Source of the DNA: an uncultured Halieaceae bacterium
GTDB taxonomy: Bacteria > Pseudomonadota > Gammaproteobacteria > Pseudomonadales > Halieaceae
Reading direction: 5' to 3'
Assembly (NCBI GenBank): GCA_913057135.1
Contig: CAJXNM010000026.1
Coordinates: 1 to 39,993, forward strand
Length of the DNA: 39,993 nt
Shown here: one piece after another, positions 1-9,933 of the stretch
How the letters are laid out: every line of letters starts with the position of its first letter
Position numbering within the stretch: the first letter of the stretch is position 1
Notes under the pieces: model-generated
Databases searched by the model: none
What the model was told of the DNA's origin: nothing
What the model saw: the letters and a program-made list of their open reading frames with translations, nothing else
Position numbers and translations under genes: made by a program

Positions 1-1293
1 ATTGCGGTGGCTCGCTCTGAGGGCAACGGCACGGTGGCCAATGGTGATCATCAGTTTGAGCGTATTAACATGCGGGCACAGTGGCGCTCAGACAGCACCC
101 AAACCGACGCGGTCATCGCCTATCAAGATAAGTTCTATGGTTGGCCCGGTGCCTACACCGGCTTTGCAACCTTACCCGAGATCGACGATACGCAAACCAC
201 CTTGTGGTTGCTGAGCCACCGGCAACAGCTTAACTCGGGTGATGTCACGGTGACGGCGTTTCAACGCACCCTCGTCGACGACTATGATTTCGATCGTCGC
301 ACTACCGAGAGCGGTGCTCCTGGGGCCTTCGATCACAAAACCCGAATCCGAGGACTCGCCGTAGCGGGTACGCAGAGGGCGGCGGCTTGGGGGTTGCGCT
401 GGTCTATGCAATACAGTGATGACGCACTGCTGCGCTCTACCGACCTAACTGGAGGTGATTTCACAACCCGTGAATACTTCAGTGCCAGGGTGGTTCCTGA
501 ATACAGCTGGTCATTACCTGATGCCACTGTTTCAGTGCGGTTGGGCGCCAGCATAGATCGAACCAATCGCGATGGGGACGTGCTTCAACCCATCGCTGGC
601 CTTACCTGGTCAGCTGCCCAAAGTGATAGCACCCTTGCCATTACCTACGTCGGCTCCTCCCAAGTCCCCGGTTACACCGCATTGAACAGCCCTGCGCAAG
701 GTCTTTTTGGTGGCAATCCAGATCTTGGCCGTGAGCGTGCGCGACAGCTGACCTTGTCTTGGCGCTACGGCACAGAAAGCGGTGAGTGGCGTATGGCAGG
801 TTTCGTGCGTCACGATGACGACCTTGTTGATTGGACTTACTTAACGGCAGTACCGTTTTCCCGACAAGCTAATCCCGTCGATTTGGATGTGACCGGTGTC
901 GAAATGAGTTGGCAGCAGGCCCTTGATAAGGGACGTTGGAGTATTGGGCTCACTTGGCTCGACAAATCTGCTGACTACGGTGCCGCTTCGGTTGACGCCA
1001 GTTTTTACGCACTTAACTTCGCCGAGTGGCGTGCGACCAGCAGCTGGGTTTATGCCCCTGTGACGGGATTAACGGCACGCCTCGACGCCGAGTGGCGCCA
1101 GCAGGCCGACAACCCACTGCGGCAATCCTCAGACAGCGCGTTAATTGCTGCTGCGTCGCTGACCTGGTCTCTCTCTGAGGCGCTCTCCTGTGCCGTCATC
1201 ATCGACAATCTGACCGACGCCGACTTCGAGTTTTTCCCGGGTACGCCCGCGGTCGGGCGTCAAGGTAGCGTCAGTCTGAGCTACCAATTCTAG
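1..1293 (+). CDS. TonB-dependent receptor, C-terminal beta-barrel part (5' end outside window)
   Basis: The reading frame is open from base 1, so the true start, the TonB box and the plug domain lie upstream. The GTG at base 7 is an internal codon. The visible ~430 residues alternate aromatic/hydrophobic and polar residues in the way of outer-membrane strands. They include a central GNPDLGRERA-type segment followed by repeated 'W..YG' strands, and the protein ends in SLSYQF with the terminal phenylalanine recognised by the BAM machinery. These are hallmarks of the TonB-dependent receptor barrel, which takes up siderophores, cobalamin or oligosaccharides across the outer membrane using ExbBD/TonB energy. 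The ligand cannot be told from the barrel. The next gene is convergent, so this is the last gene of its unit. Confidence 0.88.
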   Translation: MAVARSEGNGTVANGDHQFERINMRAQWRSDSTQTDAVIAYQDKFYGWPGAYTGFATLPEIDDTQTTLWLLSHRQQLNSGDVTVTAFQRTLVDDYDFDRRTTESGAPGAFDHKTRIRGLAVAGTQRAAAWGLRWSMQYSDDALLRSTDLTGGDFTTREYFSARVVPEYSWSLPDATVSVRLGASIDRTNRDGDVLQPIAGLTWSAAQSDSTLAITYVGSSQVPGYTALNSPAQGLFGGNPDLGRERARQLTLSWRYGTESGEWRMAGFVRHDDDLVDWTYLTAVPFSRQANPVDLDVTGVEMSWQQALDKGRWSIGLTWLDKSADYGAASVDASFYALNFAEWRATSSWVYAPVTGLTARLDAEWRQQADNPLRQSSDSALIAAASLTWSLSEALSCAVIIDNLTDADFEFFPGTPAVGRQGSVSLSYQF

Positions 1294-1330
1294 GTCAATT
1301 AGACGCTATGATTGATCCCGGCGGGTAGCG

Positions 1331-1345
1331 GCAACCGTGGGTTGC
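1331..1345. terminator. small hairpin between convergent genes
   Basis: GCAACC and GGTTGC form a perfect 6-bp stem with a GTG loop, placed between the receptor stop and the stop of the opposing FAH gene. No T-run follows on either strand, so a factor-independent terminator is only a possibility. Confidence 0.25.
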
Positions 1346-1351
1346 TGGAAC

Positions 1352-1987
1352 TTAGACAGCGATCCAACCGACGTTGACTAGCTCCTCGTTGCCATTCAAT
1401 AACCGCGCCTCAAAGTGTTCACCTGCCTGTACTGGACCGACACCTGACGGGGTGCCGGTCATGATGATGTCGTTATCGTTGAGGGTGACGAAGGTTCGTA
1501 GCTCGTCCAGAATCGTGGCTGGCCGATACAACATTTGTTCGCTGCCCCCTCGCTGGCGGAGTTCGCCATCGACCCAAAGCTCGAGTACCAAACTGCCCAG
1601 ACTGATGGGTGCCGCAACAAACCCACTGAACAGGGCCGAGCCGTCAAAGGCTTTGCTGCGCTCCCAGGGTAGCCCTGCCTGTTTCAGACGCCCCTGCAAA
1701 TCCCGTTTGGTTAAGTCCAGACCCAAACCAACCGCTGCCACTTTATCGTCTCGGATAAGAAGACATATCTCTGTTTCGTAATGCAGGGTCTCGCCCAATG
1801 ACGCATACAAGGTGTCGGTCACAGCGCTTGCGGGCTTCATAAAGACCACCATGTCATCGGGCACGGCACCTCCCATCTCCTCAATATGTGCGGCGTAGTT
1901 TTTACCCACGCAAAGGATTTTTCCGGGTTGTACGAGGGTGCCTAAAACGTCGACGGTGGTCACTGTGGAAACTCCATGGCTTTGCAT
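1352..1987 (-). CDS. fumarylacetoacetate hydrolase family protein (acylpyruvase/FAHD1 type)
   Basis: A 211-residue single-domain FAH protein, the usual length of the small YcgM/FAHD1 class. Family signatures run in order: ILCVGKNYAAH near residue 24, KPASA near 51, the HYETEI acidic metal-binding motif near 69, KAFDG near 112, and TGTPSGVGP near the C-terminus. Such enzymes hydrolyse C-C bonds of acylpyruvates or decarboxylate oxaloacetate with Mg2+ or Mn2+ in the cytoplasm. I chose the ATG at 1987 because the family motifs begin ~20 residues after it. The frame stays open to 2107, but that extension is not family-like and would run into the divergent transporter. The exact substrate is unknown. 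Confidence 0.85.
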   Translation of the reverse strand: MQSHGVSTVTTVDVLGTLVQPGKILCVGKNYAAHIEEMGGAVPDDMVVFMKPASAVTDTLYASLGETLHYETEICLLIRDDKVAAVGLGLDLTKRDLQGRLKQAGLPWERSKAFDGSALFSGFVAAPISLGSLVLELWVDGELRQRGGSEQMLYRPATILDELRTFVTLNDNDIIMTGTPSGVGPVQAGEHFEARLLNGNEELVNVGWIAV

Positions 1988-2128
1988 CCGCCCTACTATA
2001 GGTCGACTTTTCCGTCGGCGCTCGGAAAAAACGGACTCCGTGATTTCGGCATCGCCAATCTCATAGGGCTGCTTGAGTGTGTCCGCCTCTGGTAGTGTGT
2101 GGCACAAATAACTAATGGGACAACAGAC

Positions 2129-3358
2129 ATGGCGTGGACATTAGGACTAGGTGCCATGGTGGCGGCGGCCTTTATCGGCCCCGGTACCGTCACCACAGCC
2201 ATAGCGGCAGGAGTGACCACGGGCGCCGGCTTGTTGTGGGCAGTGCTGTTATCGATTGTCGCGACGGTGGTTTTACAGGAATTAGCCTTGCGGAGTGCTT
2301 TGGTAACCCAGCGAGATCTGGCCGCTCTTATGCGGGATCTGGGGCAGGGTCATTGGTGGGGCGCTATCGTGGTGACATTGATCATTATTGCTCTTGGTGT
2401 TGGCAACGCGGCGTACCAGTCGGGCAACCTGCTGGGTGCTGGTCTGGGTGTCAATGCTGCCCTGAGCGTCGCAACAGGGGCCCAAGAGAGCTTTGCTATG
2501 TCAGCCGACGTGGGCTCGGCGGCTATCGTACTGGTGTCCTTGTTTGCGGCCGCTTTGATACTGCGCAACCGCTATCTGTGGTTAGAGAGATCCTTGGTTA
2601 CCTTGGTGGCGCTGATGGCTCTGGGTTTTTTAGGGCTTGCGATAGTTATCCTGCCCACGATTGCTAACAACGATTTGAGTTTCTGGGTCCCTCAATTCGA
2701 TGCCAGCCATGCCACCTTGAGTTTGGCACTTATCGGCACCACCGTGGTGCCCTATAACTTATTTCTCCATGCTACGGCGGTGCGCAAGCGCTGGCAGGAC
2801 AACGCCGCAGCTTTGACGGCAGCGCGCCTAGAATCCTTTGTGTCTATTTTGCTGGGTGGTGTAATTACCACTGCTATTGTGCTGATTGCGACGGTGGCGG
2901 CGGCTAACGCCGACGCCAATACCCCTCTTGAGCGTGTCATGTTGGGATTGGAGCAACGGTTTCCCTCCTACGGTGTCGCCATGTTGGGCTTAGGGCTATT
3001 CGCTGCTGGCTTCACCTCTGCATTGGCGGCTCCGGTTGCTGCGGGTTGGGCGGTGTGTGGTGCCTTGGGTTGGTCAACTGAGCGCACGAGCTGGGGATTT
3101 CGTAGTGTTGCCCTGTCGGTATTGGCTACGGGTACCGCCTTTGCGTTGGTAGCAACTCGTCCTGACGTACTGATTATTGGTGCCCAAGCTACCAATGGTT
3201 TGCTCTTGCCGCTGGTAGCGTGGGTGTTGCTTGCGGTAGCCAACAGCCGGCGCCTGTTGGGTGGGCATCGGAATGACTGGGTTTTAAATTCAGTGGGCAT
3301 CCCCGTGGTGTGTTTGGTGACAGTTCTGGCGCTTCGTAAACTGCTGATGCTGTTGTGA
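2129..3358 (+). CDS. NRAMP-family divalent metal transporter with noncanonical metal-site motifs
   Basis: A ~409-residue, highly hydrophobic inner-membrane protein with about 11 predicted helices, the NRAMP length and layout. Family landmarks are visible but changed. The first helix carries FIGPGT (residues 15-20) where classical NRAMPs have DPGN. The third helix has the VGNAAYQSGNLLGAG region. The sixth helix reads VVPYN where MPHN is expected. In NRAMPs the Asp/Asn of helix 1 and the Met/His of helix 6 bind Mn2+ or Fe2+, so this protein probably belongs to an NRAMP-related branch with another cation preference. The ATG at 2129 is preferred (GGGA upstream). A GTG at 2099 would add ten residues. 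It is divergent from the FAH gene. Confidence 0.82.
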   Translation: MAWTLGLGAMVAAAFIGPGTVTTAIAAGVTTGAGLLWAVLLSIVATVVLQELALRSALVTQRDLAALMRDLGQGHWWGAIVVTLIIIALGVGNAAYQSGNLLGAGLGVNAALSVATGAQESFAMSADVGSAAIVLVSLFAAALILRNRYLWLERSLVTLVALMALGFLGLAIVILPTIANNDLSFWVPQFDASHATLSLALIGTTVVPYNLFLHATAVRKRWQDNAAALTAARLESFVSILLGGVITTAIVLIATVAAANADANTPLERVMLGLEQRFPSYGVAMLGLGLFAAGFTSALAAPVAAGWAVCGALGWSTERTSWGFRSVALSVLATGTAFALVATRPDVLIIGAQATNGLLLPLVAWVLLAVANSRRLLGGHRNDWVLNSVGIPVVCLVTVLALRKLLMLL

Positions 3359-3518
3359 CGCTTTGGCACCGAATGAAGTAGCATAAGCCGCGAACATAGC
3401 GCTTATACCAACGGCTTGTTTGGCCTAATAGTCCTTTCAATCGAAATGCTATCTGGGTTTCTAGACGATGAGTCGTGGGTAATTGCGAATGACACAACGA
3501 TAACAACATAGAGGTCCT

Positions 3519-5042
3519 ATGAACCCAAAACACTTGTACCCACTACTAACGCTCACCGTCATGAGCCTCCTTACGGTTATGCCCCTCGCCGCTGCCGAAA
3601 AACCTAATATGCTGGTTATATGGGGGGATGACATTGGGTTTTGGAACTTATCGACCAACAATATGGGCATGATGGGTTACCAAACCCCCAACATCGATCG
3701 CATAGCCAACGAGGGAGCGAAGTTCACCGACTACTACGGTCAACAAAGTTGCACCGCCGGCCGTTCAGCATTCATCACGGGTCAGTCCCCGATACGAACT
3801 GGCCTCACCAAGGTGGGCATTCCCGGCGCTGATATGGGTATCCGGCCTGAGGACGTGACCTTGGCCAGCCTGCTCAAGGATCAAGGCTACGTCACCGCCC
3901 AGTATGGCAAGAATCATCTTGGGGACAGGGATGAATTTCTACCCACCGAGCACGGCTTCGATGAGTTTTTTGGCAACCTGTATCACTTGAACGCCGAAGA
4001 GGAACCCGAGCACCCCGATTACCCGAAAGATCCTGCCTTCCGGGAGCGCTTTGGGCCCAGAGGAGTTATTCGCTCCTATGCTGATGGTCGTGTCGAAGAT
4101 ACCGGTCCGCTCAACAAGAAGCGTATGGAAACGGTCGACCGTGAGTTCTTAGCCGCGGCTCAAGATTTTATGGCCAATGCGGTGGCGCGAGATGTGCCGT
4201 TCTTCGTGTGGTTTAACTCTACCCGCATGCATTATTACACGCACACAGCACCCGATGAGGTGGGGCTGTCTGGTCAGGGTTTCTATAACGATGCCATGGT
4301 GGGTCATGATCAGTTGGTAGGAAAGTTGCTCGATCAGCTCGATGAGCTCGGAGTCAGCGATAACACTATCGTTTTTTATTCAACCGATAACGGTCCCCAT
4401 TACAACATGTGGCCCGATGCGGGTATTACCCCGTTTCGCAGTGAGAAAAACACTAACTGGGAAGGGGGCTTTCGGGTGCCTGCTATGGTGCGCTGGCCCG
4501 GGCACATCCCCGAGGGCGTCATCCTCAATGACATGATGTCCCACGAGGATTGGGTGCCAACGTTTATGGCGGCAGCTGGTCAGCCCGATGTTGCAGACCA
4601 GTTGAAGGCGGGTACGACGGTCAATGGCCGGGAGTATCGGAATCATCTCGATGGCTACAACTTTCTGCCTTACCTGACTGGGAAGGCCGAGCGTGGTCCA
4701 CGGAATAGCTTTTTCTACTGGAGTGATGACGGCTTACTCACCAGCATCCGCGTGGGTGATTGGAAAGTGGTCTTTGCCGAGCAACGTGAGCGAGGCTTTG
4801 AGGTATGGCGTGAACCCTTCGATGTGTTGCGTATTCCCAAAGTTTTCCACTTGCGCCGGGATCCCTTTGAGCGGGCCGACAATCATGCTAACACCTACGA
4901 TGACTGGTGGAATCGTGTCGCCTTGGCGCGTCTCGCCCTTGCCCGCGTTGAACTCGCAAAGTTTTTGGAAACCATGAAGGCGTATCCACCGCGTCAGCGA
5001 CCCGATACCTTCACTATCGATAAGATGATGGAAGGCTTTTGA
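3519..5042 (+). CDS. exported arylsulfatase
   Basis: A 507-residue sulfatase of the alkaline-phosphatase superfamily. Residues 1-26 form a signal peptide (charged start, hydrophobic core, cleavage around PLAAA), so it acts in the periplasm or outside. The metal site begins WGDD (D37, D38). The type I sulfatase signature is CTAGR, with C78 as the residue oxidised to formylglycine. A YGKNHLGD motif (catalytic Lys/His region) follows at about residue 130, and STDNGPH supplies the later metal ligands. It hydrolyses a sulfate ester, perhaps from algal polysaccharide or a steroid or aryl sulfate; the substrate is not evident. AGAGGT lies just before the ATG. The dehydratase follows without a gap. 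No formylglycine-generating enzyme is encoded in the window. Confidence 0.92.
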   Translation: MNPKHLYPLLTLTVMSLLTVMPLAAAEKPNMLVIWGDDIGFWNLSTNNMGMMGYQTPNIDRIANEGAKFTDYYGQQSCTAGRSAFITGQSPIRTGLTKVGIPGADMGIRPEDVTLASLLKDQGYVTAQYGKNHLGDRDEFLPTEHGFDEFFGNLYHLNAEEEPEHPDYPKDPAFRERFGPRGVIRSYADGRVEDTGPLNKKRMETVDREFLAAAQDFMANAVARDVPFFVWFNSTRMHYYTHTAPDEVGLSGQGFYNDAMVGHDQLVGKLLDQLDELGVSDNTIVFYSTDNGPHYNMWPDAGITPFRSEKNTNWEGGFRVPAMVRWPGHIPEGVILNDMMSHEDWVPTFMAAAGQPDVADQLKAGTTVNGREYRNHLDGYNFLPYLTGKAERGPRNSFFYWSDDGLLTSIRVGDWKVVFAEQRERGFEVWREPFDVLRIPKVFHLRRDPFERADNHANTYDDWWNRVALARLALARVELAKFLETMKAYPPRQRPDTFTIDKMMEGF

Positions 5043-6035
5043 TTGTCGTCCCCGTCGCTGCCTAATTTTAGTGATATCACCGCAGCGGCTGATCGCCTAC
5101 GCGGGGTTGCTGTGCGCACCCCGCTACTTAGCAACTATTATCTTGACCAGAGCACAGGCCGCAGTATTTGGCTAAAAGCCGAGTCCCTGCAACACACCGG
5201 AAGTTTCAAATTTCGTGGCGCCTACAATCGGCTATGCCAGCTAAGCCCCGACGAGCGCGAACGTGGTGTGATTGCTTGGTCATCGGGTAACCACGCCCAG
5301 GGTGTGGCGCTGGCTGCGGCAATGCTTGGCATTCGCGCTCGCATTGTTATGCCCGCGGATGCCCCCGACATCAAGCGCACAAATACCCGTGCCCTAGGCG
5401 CTGAGATCGTGTCATACGATCGATACACTGAAGATCGCGAGTTAATTTCCAGAGAACTGGCCCGCCGTGATGGCGCCATCATTGTGCCGTCCTATGACGA
5501 CCCACACATCATTGCCGGGCAGGGCACCATGGCGCTGGAGTTGTTTCAAGACTGCCCAACACCCCTCGATGCGCTCTTGGTGTGTACAAGCGGTGGTGGC
5601 TTGTTAGCGGGTGCGGCTCTAGCGGCTGGCGGTCTCAGTCCTAAGACTGCTCTGTTTAGCGTCGAACCCGAGGGGTTCGATGATCACGCTAAATCCTTTG
5701 GTCAAGGACGGCGAGTTTCCAATGACGCCGCCGTTAACTCACTTTGCGATGCCTTATTGGCACCAACACCCGGTGAGCTCACGTTTGCGATCAATCAATC
5801 TAGGCTGGCCGGCGGTTTGGTTGTGACCGATACCGAGGTTCAGAGCGCCATGGCCTTTGCCTTTGAGCGTTTACGGCTGGTGCTTGAGCCCGGTGGTGCC
5901 GTGGCACTGGCGGCGGTGCTGGCGGGCAAAGTCGCGCCAAATTACCAACACATTGCTGTGGTGTTGTCGGGGGGGAATGTCGACCCAGTGATATTTCACG
6001 AGAGTTGTCGGAATGGCTCAGAACAATCGCGCTAG
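5043..6035 (+). CDS. PLP-dependent serine/threonine dehydratase-like protein
   Basis: A 330-residue fold-type II PLP enzyme of the threonine dehydratase/serine racemase family, without an ACT regulatory domain, as in catabolic forms. The PLP lysine is K56 in SFKFRGA, the SSGNHAQG substrate loop is at 80-87, and the glycine-rich phosphate loop is TSGGGLLAG near 180. It probably deaminates L-threonine or L-serine to the 2-oxo acid, or racemises serine or aspartate. The start is a TTG directly after the arylsulfatase TGA (TGATTG), in the same frame. GGAAGG seven bases upstream is a good ribosome site, and there is no ATG before conserved sequence. Translation is probably coupled to the sulfatase. 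The last 18 bases overlap the convergent UbiA gene. Confidence 0.88.
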   Translation: MSSPSLPNFSDITAAADRLRGVAVRTPLLSNYYLDQSTGRSIWLKAESLQHTGSFKFRGAYNRLCQLSPDERERGVIAWSSGNHAQGVALAAAMLGIRARIVMPADAPDIKRTNTRALGAEIVSYDRYTEDRELISRELARRDGAIIVPSYDDPHIIAGQGTMALELFQDCPTPLDALLVCTSGGGLLAGAALAAGGLSPKTALFSVEPEGFDDHAKSFGQGRRVSNDAAVNSLCDALLAPTPGELTFAINQSRLAGGLVVTDTEVQSAMAFAFERLRLVLEPGGAVALAAVLAGKVAPNYQHIAVVLSGGNVDPVIFHESCRNGSEQSR

Positions 6036-6920
6036 TGTCAGACCCAAAGCCAACAGCACGGGCGTCAAGAGAGTCACGAGCACATTGCCTGAGAGCGCTG
6101 AAAGGGGCAGTTTACCCGAGTGGGTCAGCGTTTGATGGCATACCTTTAGGGATATGGGAATTGTTAGCAGGCCCAGCAGTGCCGTACTGGGGAGCATGTC
6201 TGTGAGCCAACCGATAGCAATAGTGGCGTAAACGCCAATGGCAAAGACGGTGTAGAGCTTTGCCGCTATAGCGGTTGAAGCGATGGCCCAGTTGTCGCGA
6301 CCGACTTGTACGTCGGCCTGGCGATCGGGGAATTGATTGAGCAACAGTAAATTGTTCACTAATGCGAACACTACAGCTGAACAAATAACGGCGACGTTAT
6401 CGATACCACCCGATAGGCTATAGTAGGCGCCTCCTACCATCATAGGACCAAAACCCAAGCCTGGTGCAATAAGAACTGCCCACCGGTTGGTGCTTATTGG
6501 GCCACCGTAGAGCAGTATTAAAAACAGACCCGGCACACCAAACCACAGCAGTCCCAAGCCAACCCGTTGTAACAGGGCAGCGCCACAAACCATCACCAGT
6601 CCGACCGCGATAATCGCCAACTGCCGAGCGCGAGGTGCCAGTGCTGGATGATTGATTAGCGTACCGCTACCGCCACTAAACGGTGTACGCTGGGTCATAA
6701 AGTCCAGTCCCGAGTGAAAATCGGCGACTTCATTCAGTACGTTTACCGCTACGTGCCCTAGGGTTGCGCCCACTAAAATCAGTGCAGTGGTGATCCAGTC
6801 GATCTCGTTATTGCTATACCAGCTCGCTGCGAGGGCAAGGCCAACGCAGATGGGAGCCAGAATTAGAAACTTGGGTCGCGTGACGCCAAGCAGGGTAGAG
6901 AATGGGTTAAGGCTTGCCAT
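6018..6920 (-). CDS. UbiA-superfamily prenyltransferase (MenA-like)
   Basis: A 300-residue polytopic membrane protein with about nine helices. The first aspartate-rich motif is N63-x3-D67-x5-D73, followed by the PFSGGSG loop characteristic of MenA-type enzymes. The second is NQFPDRQADVQVGR near residue 195. These motifs bind Mg2+-prenyl diphosphate. The family attaches prenyl chains to aromatic acceptors in quinone, heme O or chlorophyll synthesis at the inner membrane. No other menaquinone or ubiquinone gene is nearby, so the acceptor is undetermined. It stands alone between convergent and same-strand neighbours, and its tail overlaps the dehydratase by 18 bp. Confidence 0.87.
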   Translation of the reverse strand: MASLNPFSTLLGVTRPKFLILAPICVGLALAASWYSNNEIDWITTALILVGATLGHVAVNVLNEVADFHSGLDFMTQRTPFSGGSGTLINHPALAPRARQLAIIAVGLVMVCGAALLQRVGLGLLWFGVPGLFLILLYGGPISTNRWAVLIAPGLGFGPMMVGGAYYSLSGGIDNVAVICSAVVFALVNNLLLLNQFPDRQADVQVGRDNWAIASTAIAAKLYTVFAIGVYATIAIGWLTDMLPSTALLGLLTIPISLKVCHQTLTHSGKLPLSALSGNVLVTLLTPVLLALGLTLARLF

Positions 6921-6941
6921 AGGTCGCTATGTGCCCACTAT

Positions 6942-7922
<981 letters not shown>

Positions 7923-8097
7923 GGGGATCCAAGTCACATAATTATGAGGGCTAACGGGTCGGCGGCCTATAGTGCCCTAATTGTGCGTGCTCTGTGTCAA
8001 CGATTCTATTATTTTGCCGAAAGCCCAAGATTGTGCACAGTGGCGCTGGCATACTCCAGATAGTGTCGAATTAGTCTAGTCTCAGGAGGTCGTACCA

Positions 8098-8676
8098 GTG
8101 GAACCCATTATCGATTGGGAAGCCCGTTACAAAGAGAAAACCACCGCGTGGGAGCGGGATCATTTAAATCCTGCCTTTAATGAGTGGCGCGCCCGTTTCC
8201 AATTGAACCCAGGCCACGCAGTTGTACCCGGATGTGGCCGAGCCCCCGAGGTGTTGGAATTTGCGCGTATGGGTTGGCAGGTTACTGGTATTGATCTGGC
8301 CGACACTGCGGTGGCATTTCAACAGGCTACTTTGAACCACTCTGGCTTTGGGGCTGAGGTGGTACAGGCGAATGTATTAGCTTGGTCCCCGAGCGAGCCT
8401 GTGGACTTGGTATATGAGCAAACTTGCCTGTGTGCACTAAACCCTGATCACTGGAGCGATTACGAGGCACAGCTACACAAGTGGTTAAAGCCTGGCGGCG
8501 TCTTGGCGGTACTGTTTATGCAAACCGATCGTGAAGGGGGGCCGCCATTCCACTGTGGACTCGAGCCTATGCGGGCTCTGTTCAGTGCCGAGCGCTGGGA
8601 TTGGGATGGTCAGTCAGTGGTATCTGAGCACCCAGCGGGCATTCACGAGCTGGGCTTTTGGTTGACCAAGCGATAG
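8098..8676 (+). CDS. thiopurine methyltransferase-family SAM-dependent methyltransferase
   Basis: A 192-residue class I methyltransferase. WEARY near the start and PAFNEWRARF match the TPMT family. The SAM-binding loop VVPGCGRAPEVLEFA is at about 42-56, the acidic end of strand 2 is GIDLAD, and the post-motif YEQTCLCAL is also TPMT-like. Relatives S-methylate thiopurines, thiocyanate/halides or metalloid anions such as tellurite; the natural substrate here is unknown. The start is a GTG preceded by a very strong ribosome site, AGGAGG at 8084-8089, eight bases upstream. It faces the class V aminotransferase across a palindrome. Confidence 0.88.
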   Translation: MEPIIDWEARYKEKTTAWERDHLNPAFNEWRARFQLNPGHAVVPGCGRAPEVLEFARMGWQVTGIDLADTAVAFQQATLNHSGFGAEVVQANVLAWSPSEPVDLVYEQTCLCALNPDHWSDYEAQLHKWLKPGGVLAVLFMQTDREGGPPFHCGLEPMRALFSAERWDWDGQSVVSEHPAGIHELGFWLTKR

Positions 8677-8680
8677 AGCA

Positions 8681-8700
8681 TTGGGGCGTTAGCGCCCCAA
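8681..8700. terminator. palindrome at the meeting point of two convergent genes
   Basis: TTGGGGCG and CGCCCCAA pair over 8 bp around a TTAG loop, five bases after the methyltransferase stop. The loop contains the stop codon of the opposing aminotransferase. It is GC-rich like a bidirectional terminator, but no U-tract follows on either strand. Confidence 0.45.
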
Positions 8701-9807
8701 AACAGCACCTAATGCGGTTAAACAGCGGGTCACGTTGACGTCATTGCAGGCGTAGCCCATCAAGCCAATACGCCACTGCTTACCTGCTAATTCACCAAGA
8801 CCTGCGCCAATTTCCAGATTGAATGCCTCGAGTAGCTGCTTTCGCACCTGTGCGTCATCTACCCCTTCGGGGATTAGTACTGAGTTTAACTGTGGCAGTC
8901 GATATTCCGGTGCGACAGCCATCGCCAGTCCCATGGCCTCAAGGCCTGCAACCAAGCTGTTGTGATGTCGTTGATGCCGAGCGAAAGCCTGTTCCAGCCC
9001 TTCCTCTTCCACCATGAGCAGCGCTTCATGCAGCGCATACATGGCATTCACCGGTGCGGTATGGTGGTAAGCGCGCTTACTGTTGCCGCCCCAGTATCCC
9101 ATGACCAGCTGCATATCCAAGAACCAACTTTGCACCTTCGTCGCGCGGCTCTCGATACGCGCCACGGCAGCTGGGCTAAAGGTAATGGGTGCAATACCGG
9201 GAACACAGGATAGGCACTTTTGTGTGCCTGAGTAGGCCACATCAATCCCCCAATTATCCACTTGTAGGTCAATACCTGTTAAAGCGGTAACCGTATCGGC
9301 AATAACAAGGGCGCCATGCTGTTTGGCAATTTGGCTAAGGGTTTGCGCATCGCTGCGTACACCAGTAGAGGTTTCAGCGTGGACGAAGGCCAGTAGGTTG
9401 GCCTCGGGATGGGCTTTGAACGCTTCGCTCACTTTGTTGGGATCCACGGGGTCACCCCAGCGGTCCTGCACCATTACGGCCGTTGCACCACAGCGCTCAA
9501 CATTTTCCTTCATTCGTCCGCCGAAGACGCCGTTTTGGCACACAATGACCGTATCACCCGGGGATACGAGGTTAACGAAGGCCGCCTCCATACCCGCCGA
9601 GCCAGGCGCAGAGATCGGAATGGTCAGCGCATTGTCGGTTTGAAAAACGTACTGCAGTAGACGTTTCACATCATCCATTAAATCCACAAACAGCGGATCC
9701 AGGTGACCGATGGTGGGTCGCGCTAATGCACCCAATACTCGGGGAGATACGTCGGACGGACCTGGGCCCATTAGGGTGCGGACCGGGGGGTAGAAGCTCT
9801 TCGTCAT
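8689..9807 (-). CDS. class V PLP aminotransferase, alanine/serine-glyoxylate aminotransferase type
   Basis: A 372-residue fold-type I PLP enzyme. GPGPSDVSPRVL at 14-25 is the N-terminal signature of alanine-glyoxylate and serine-glyoxylate aminotransferases. SAPGSAGMEAA binds the PLP phosphate, ADTVTALTG holds the ring-stacking region, and K197 in SGTQKCLS is the PLP lysine. It probably transfers the amino group of alanine or serine to glyoxylate; phosphonate or purine-degradation relatives cannot be excluded. The ATG at 9807 is chosen because AAAGGT lies seven bases upstream. The frame extends nine codons further to 9834. It is a single gene with its own 5' region. Confidence 0.88.
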   Translation of the reverse strand: MTKSFYPPVRTLMGPGPSDVSPRVLGALARPTIGHLDPLFVDLMDDVKRLLQYVFQTDNALTIPISAPGSAGMEAAFVNLVSPGDTVIVCQNGVFGGRMKENVERCGATAVMVQDRWGDPVDPNKVSEAFKAHPEANLLAFVHAETSTGVRSDAQTLSQIAKQHGALVIADTVTALTGIDLQVDNWGIDVAYSGTQKCLSCVPGIAPITFSPAAVARIESRATKVQSWFLDMQLVMGYWGGNSKRAYHHTAPVNAMYALHEALLMVEEEGLEQAFARHQRHHNSLVAGLEAMGLAMAVAPEYRLPQLNSVLIPEGVDDAQVRKQLLEAFNLEIGAGLGELAGKQWRIGLMGYACNDVNVTRCLTALGAVLGR

Positions 9808-9933
9808 GGATTTGACCTTTAACTCGTTGTGCAAGCTACTTGCTCTAGATAGGTGGTACTACCAGCGCGGATATTATGAAGCTTAGTAGCGCTATGATGC
9901 CGCAACAGGCCTAGCGATGCGATTCAGGTCTGG

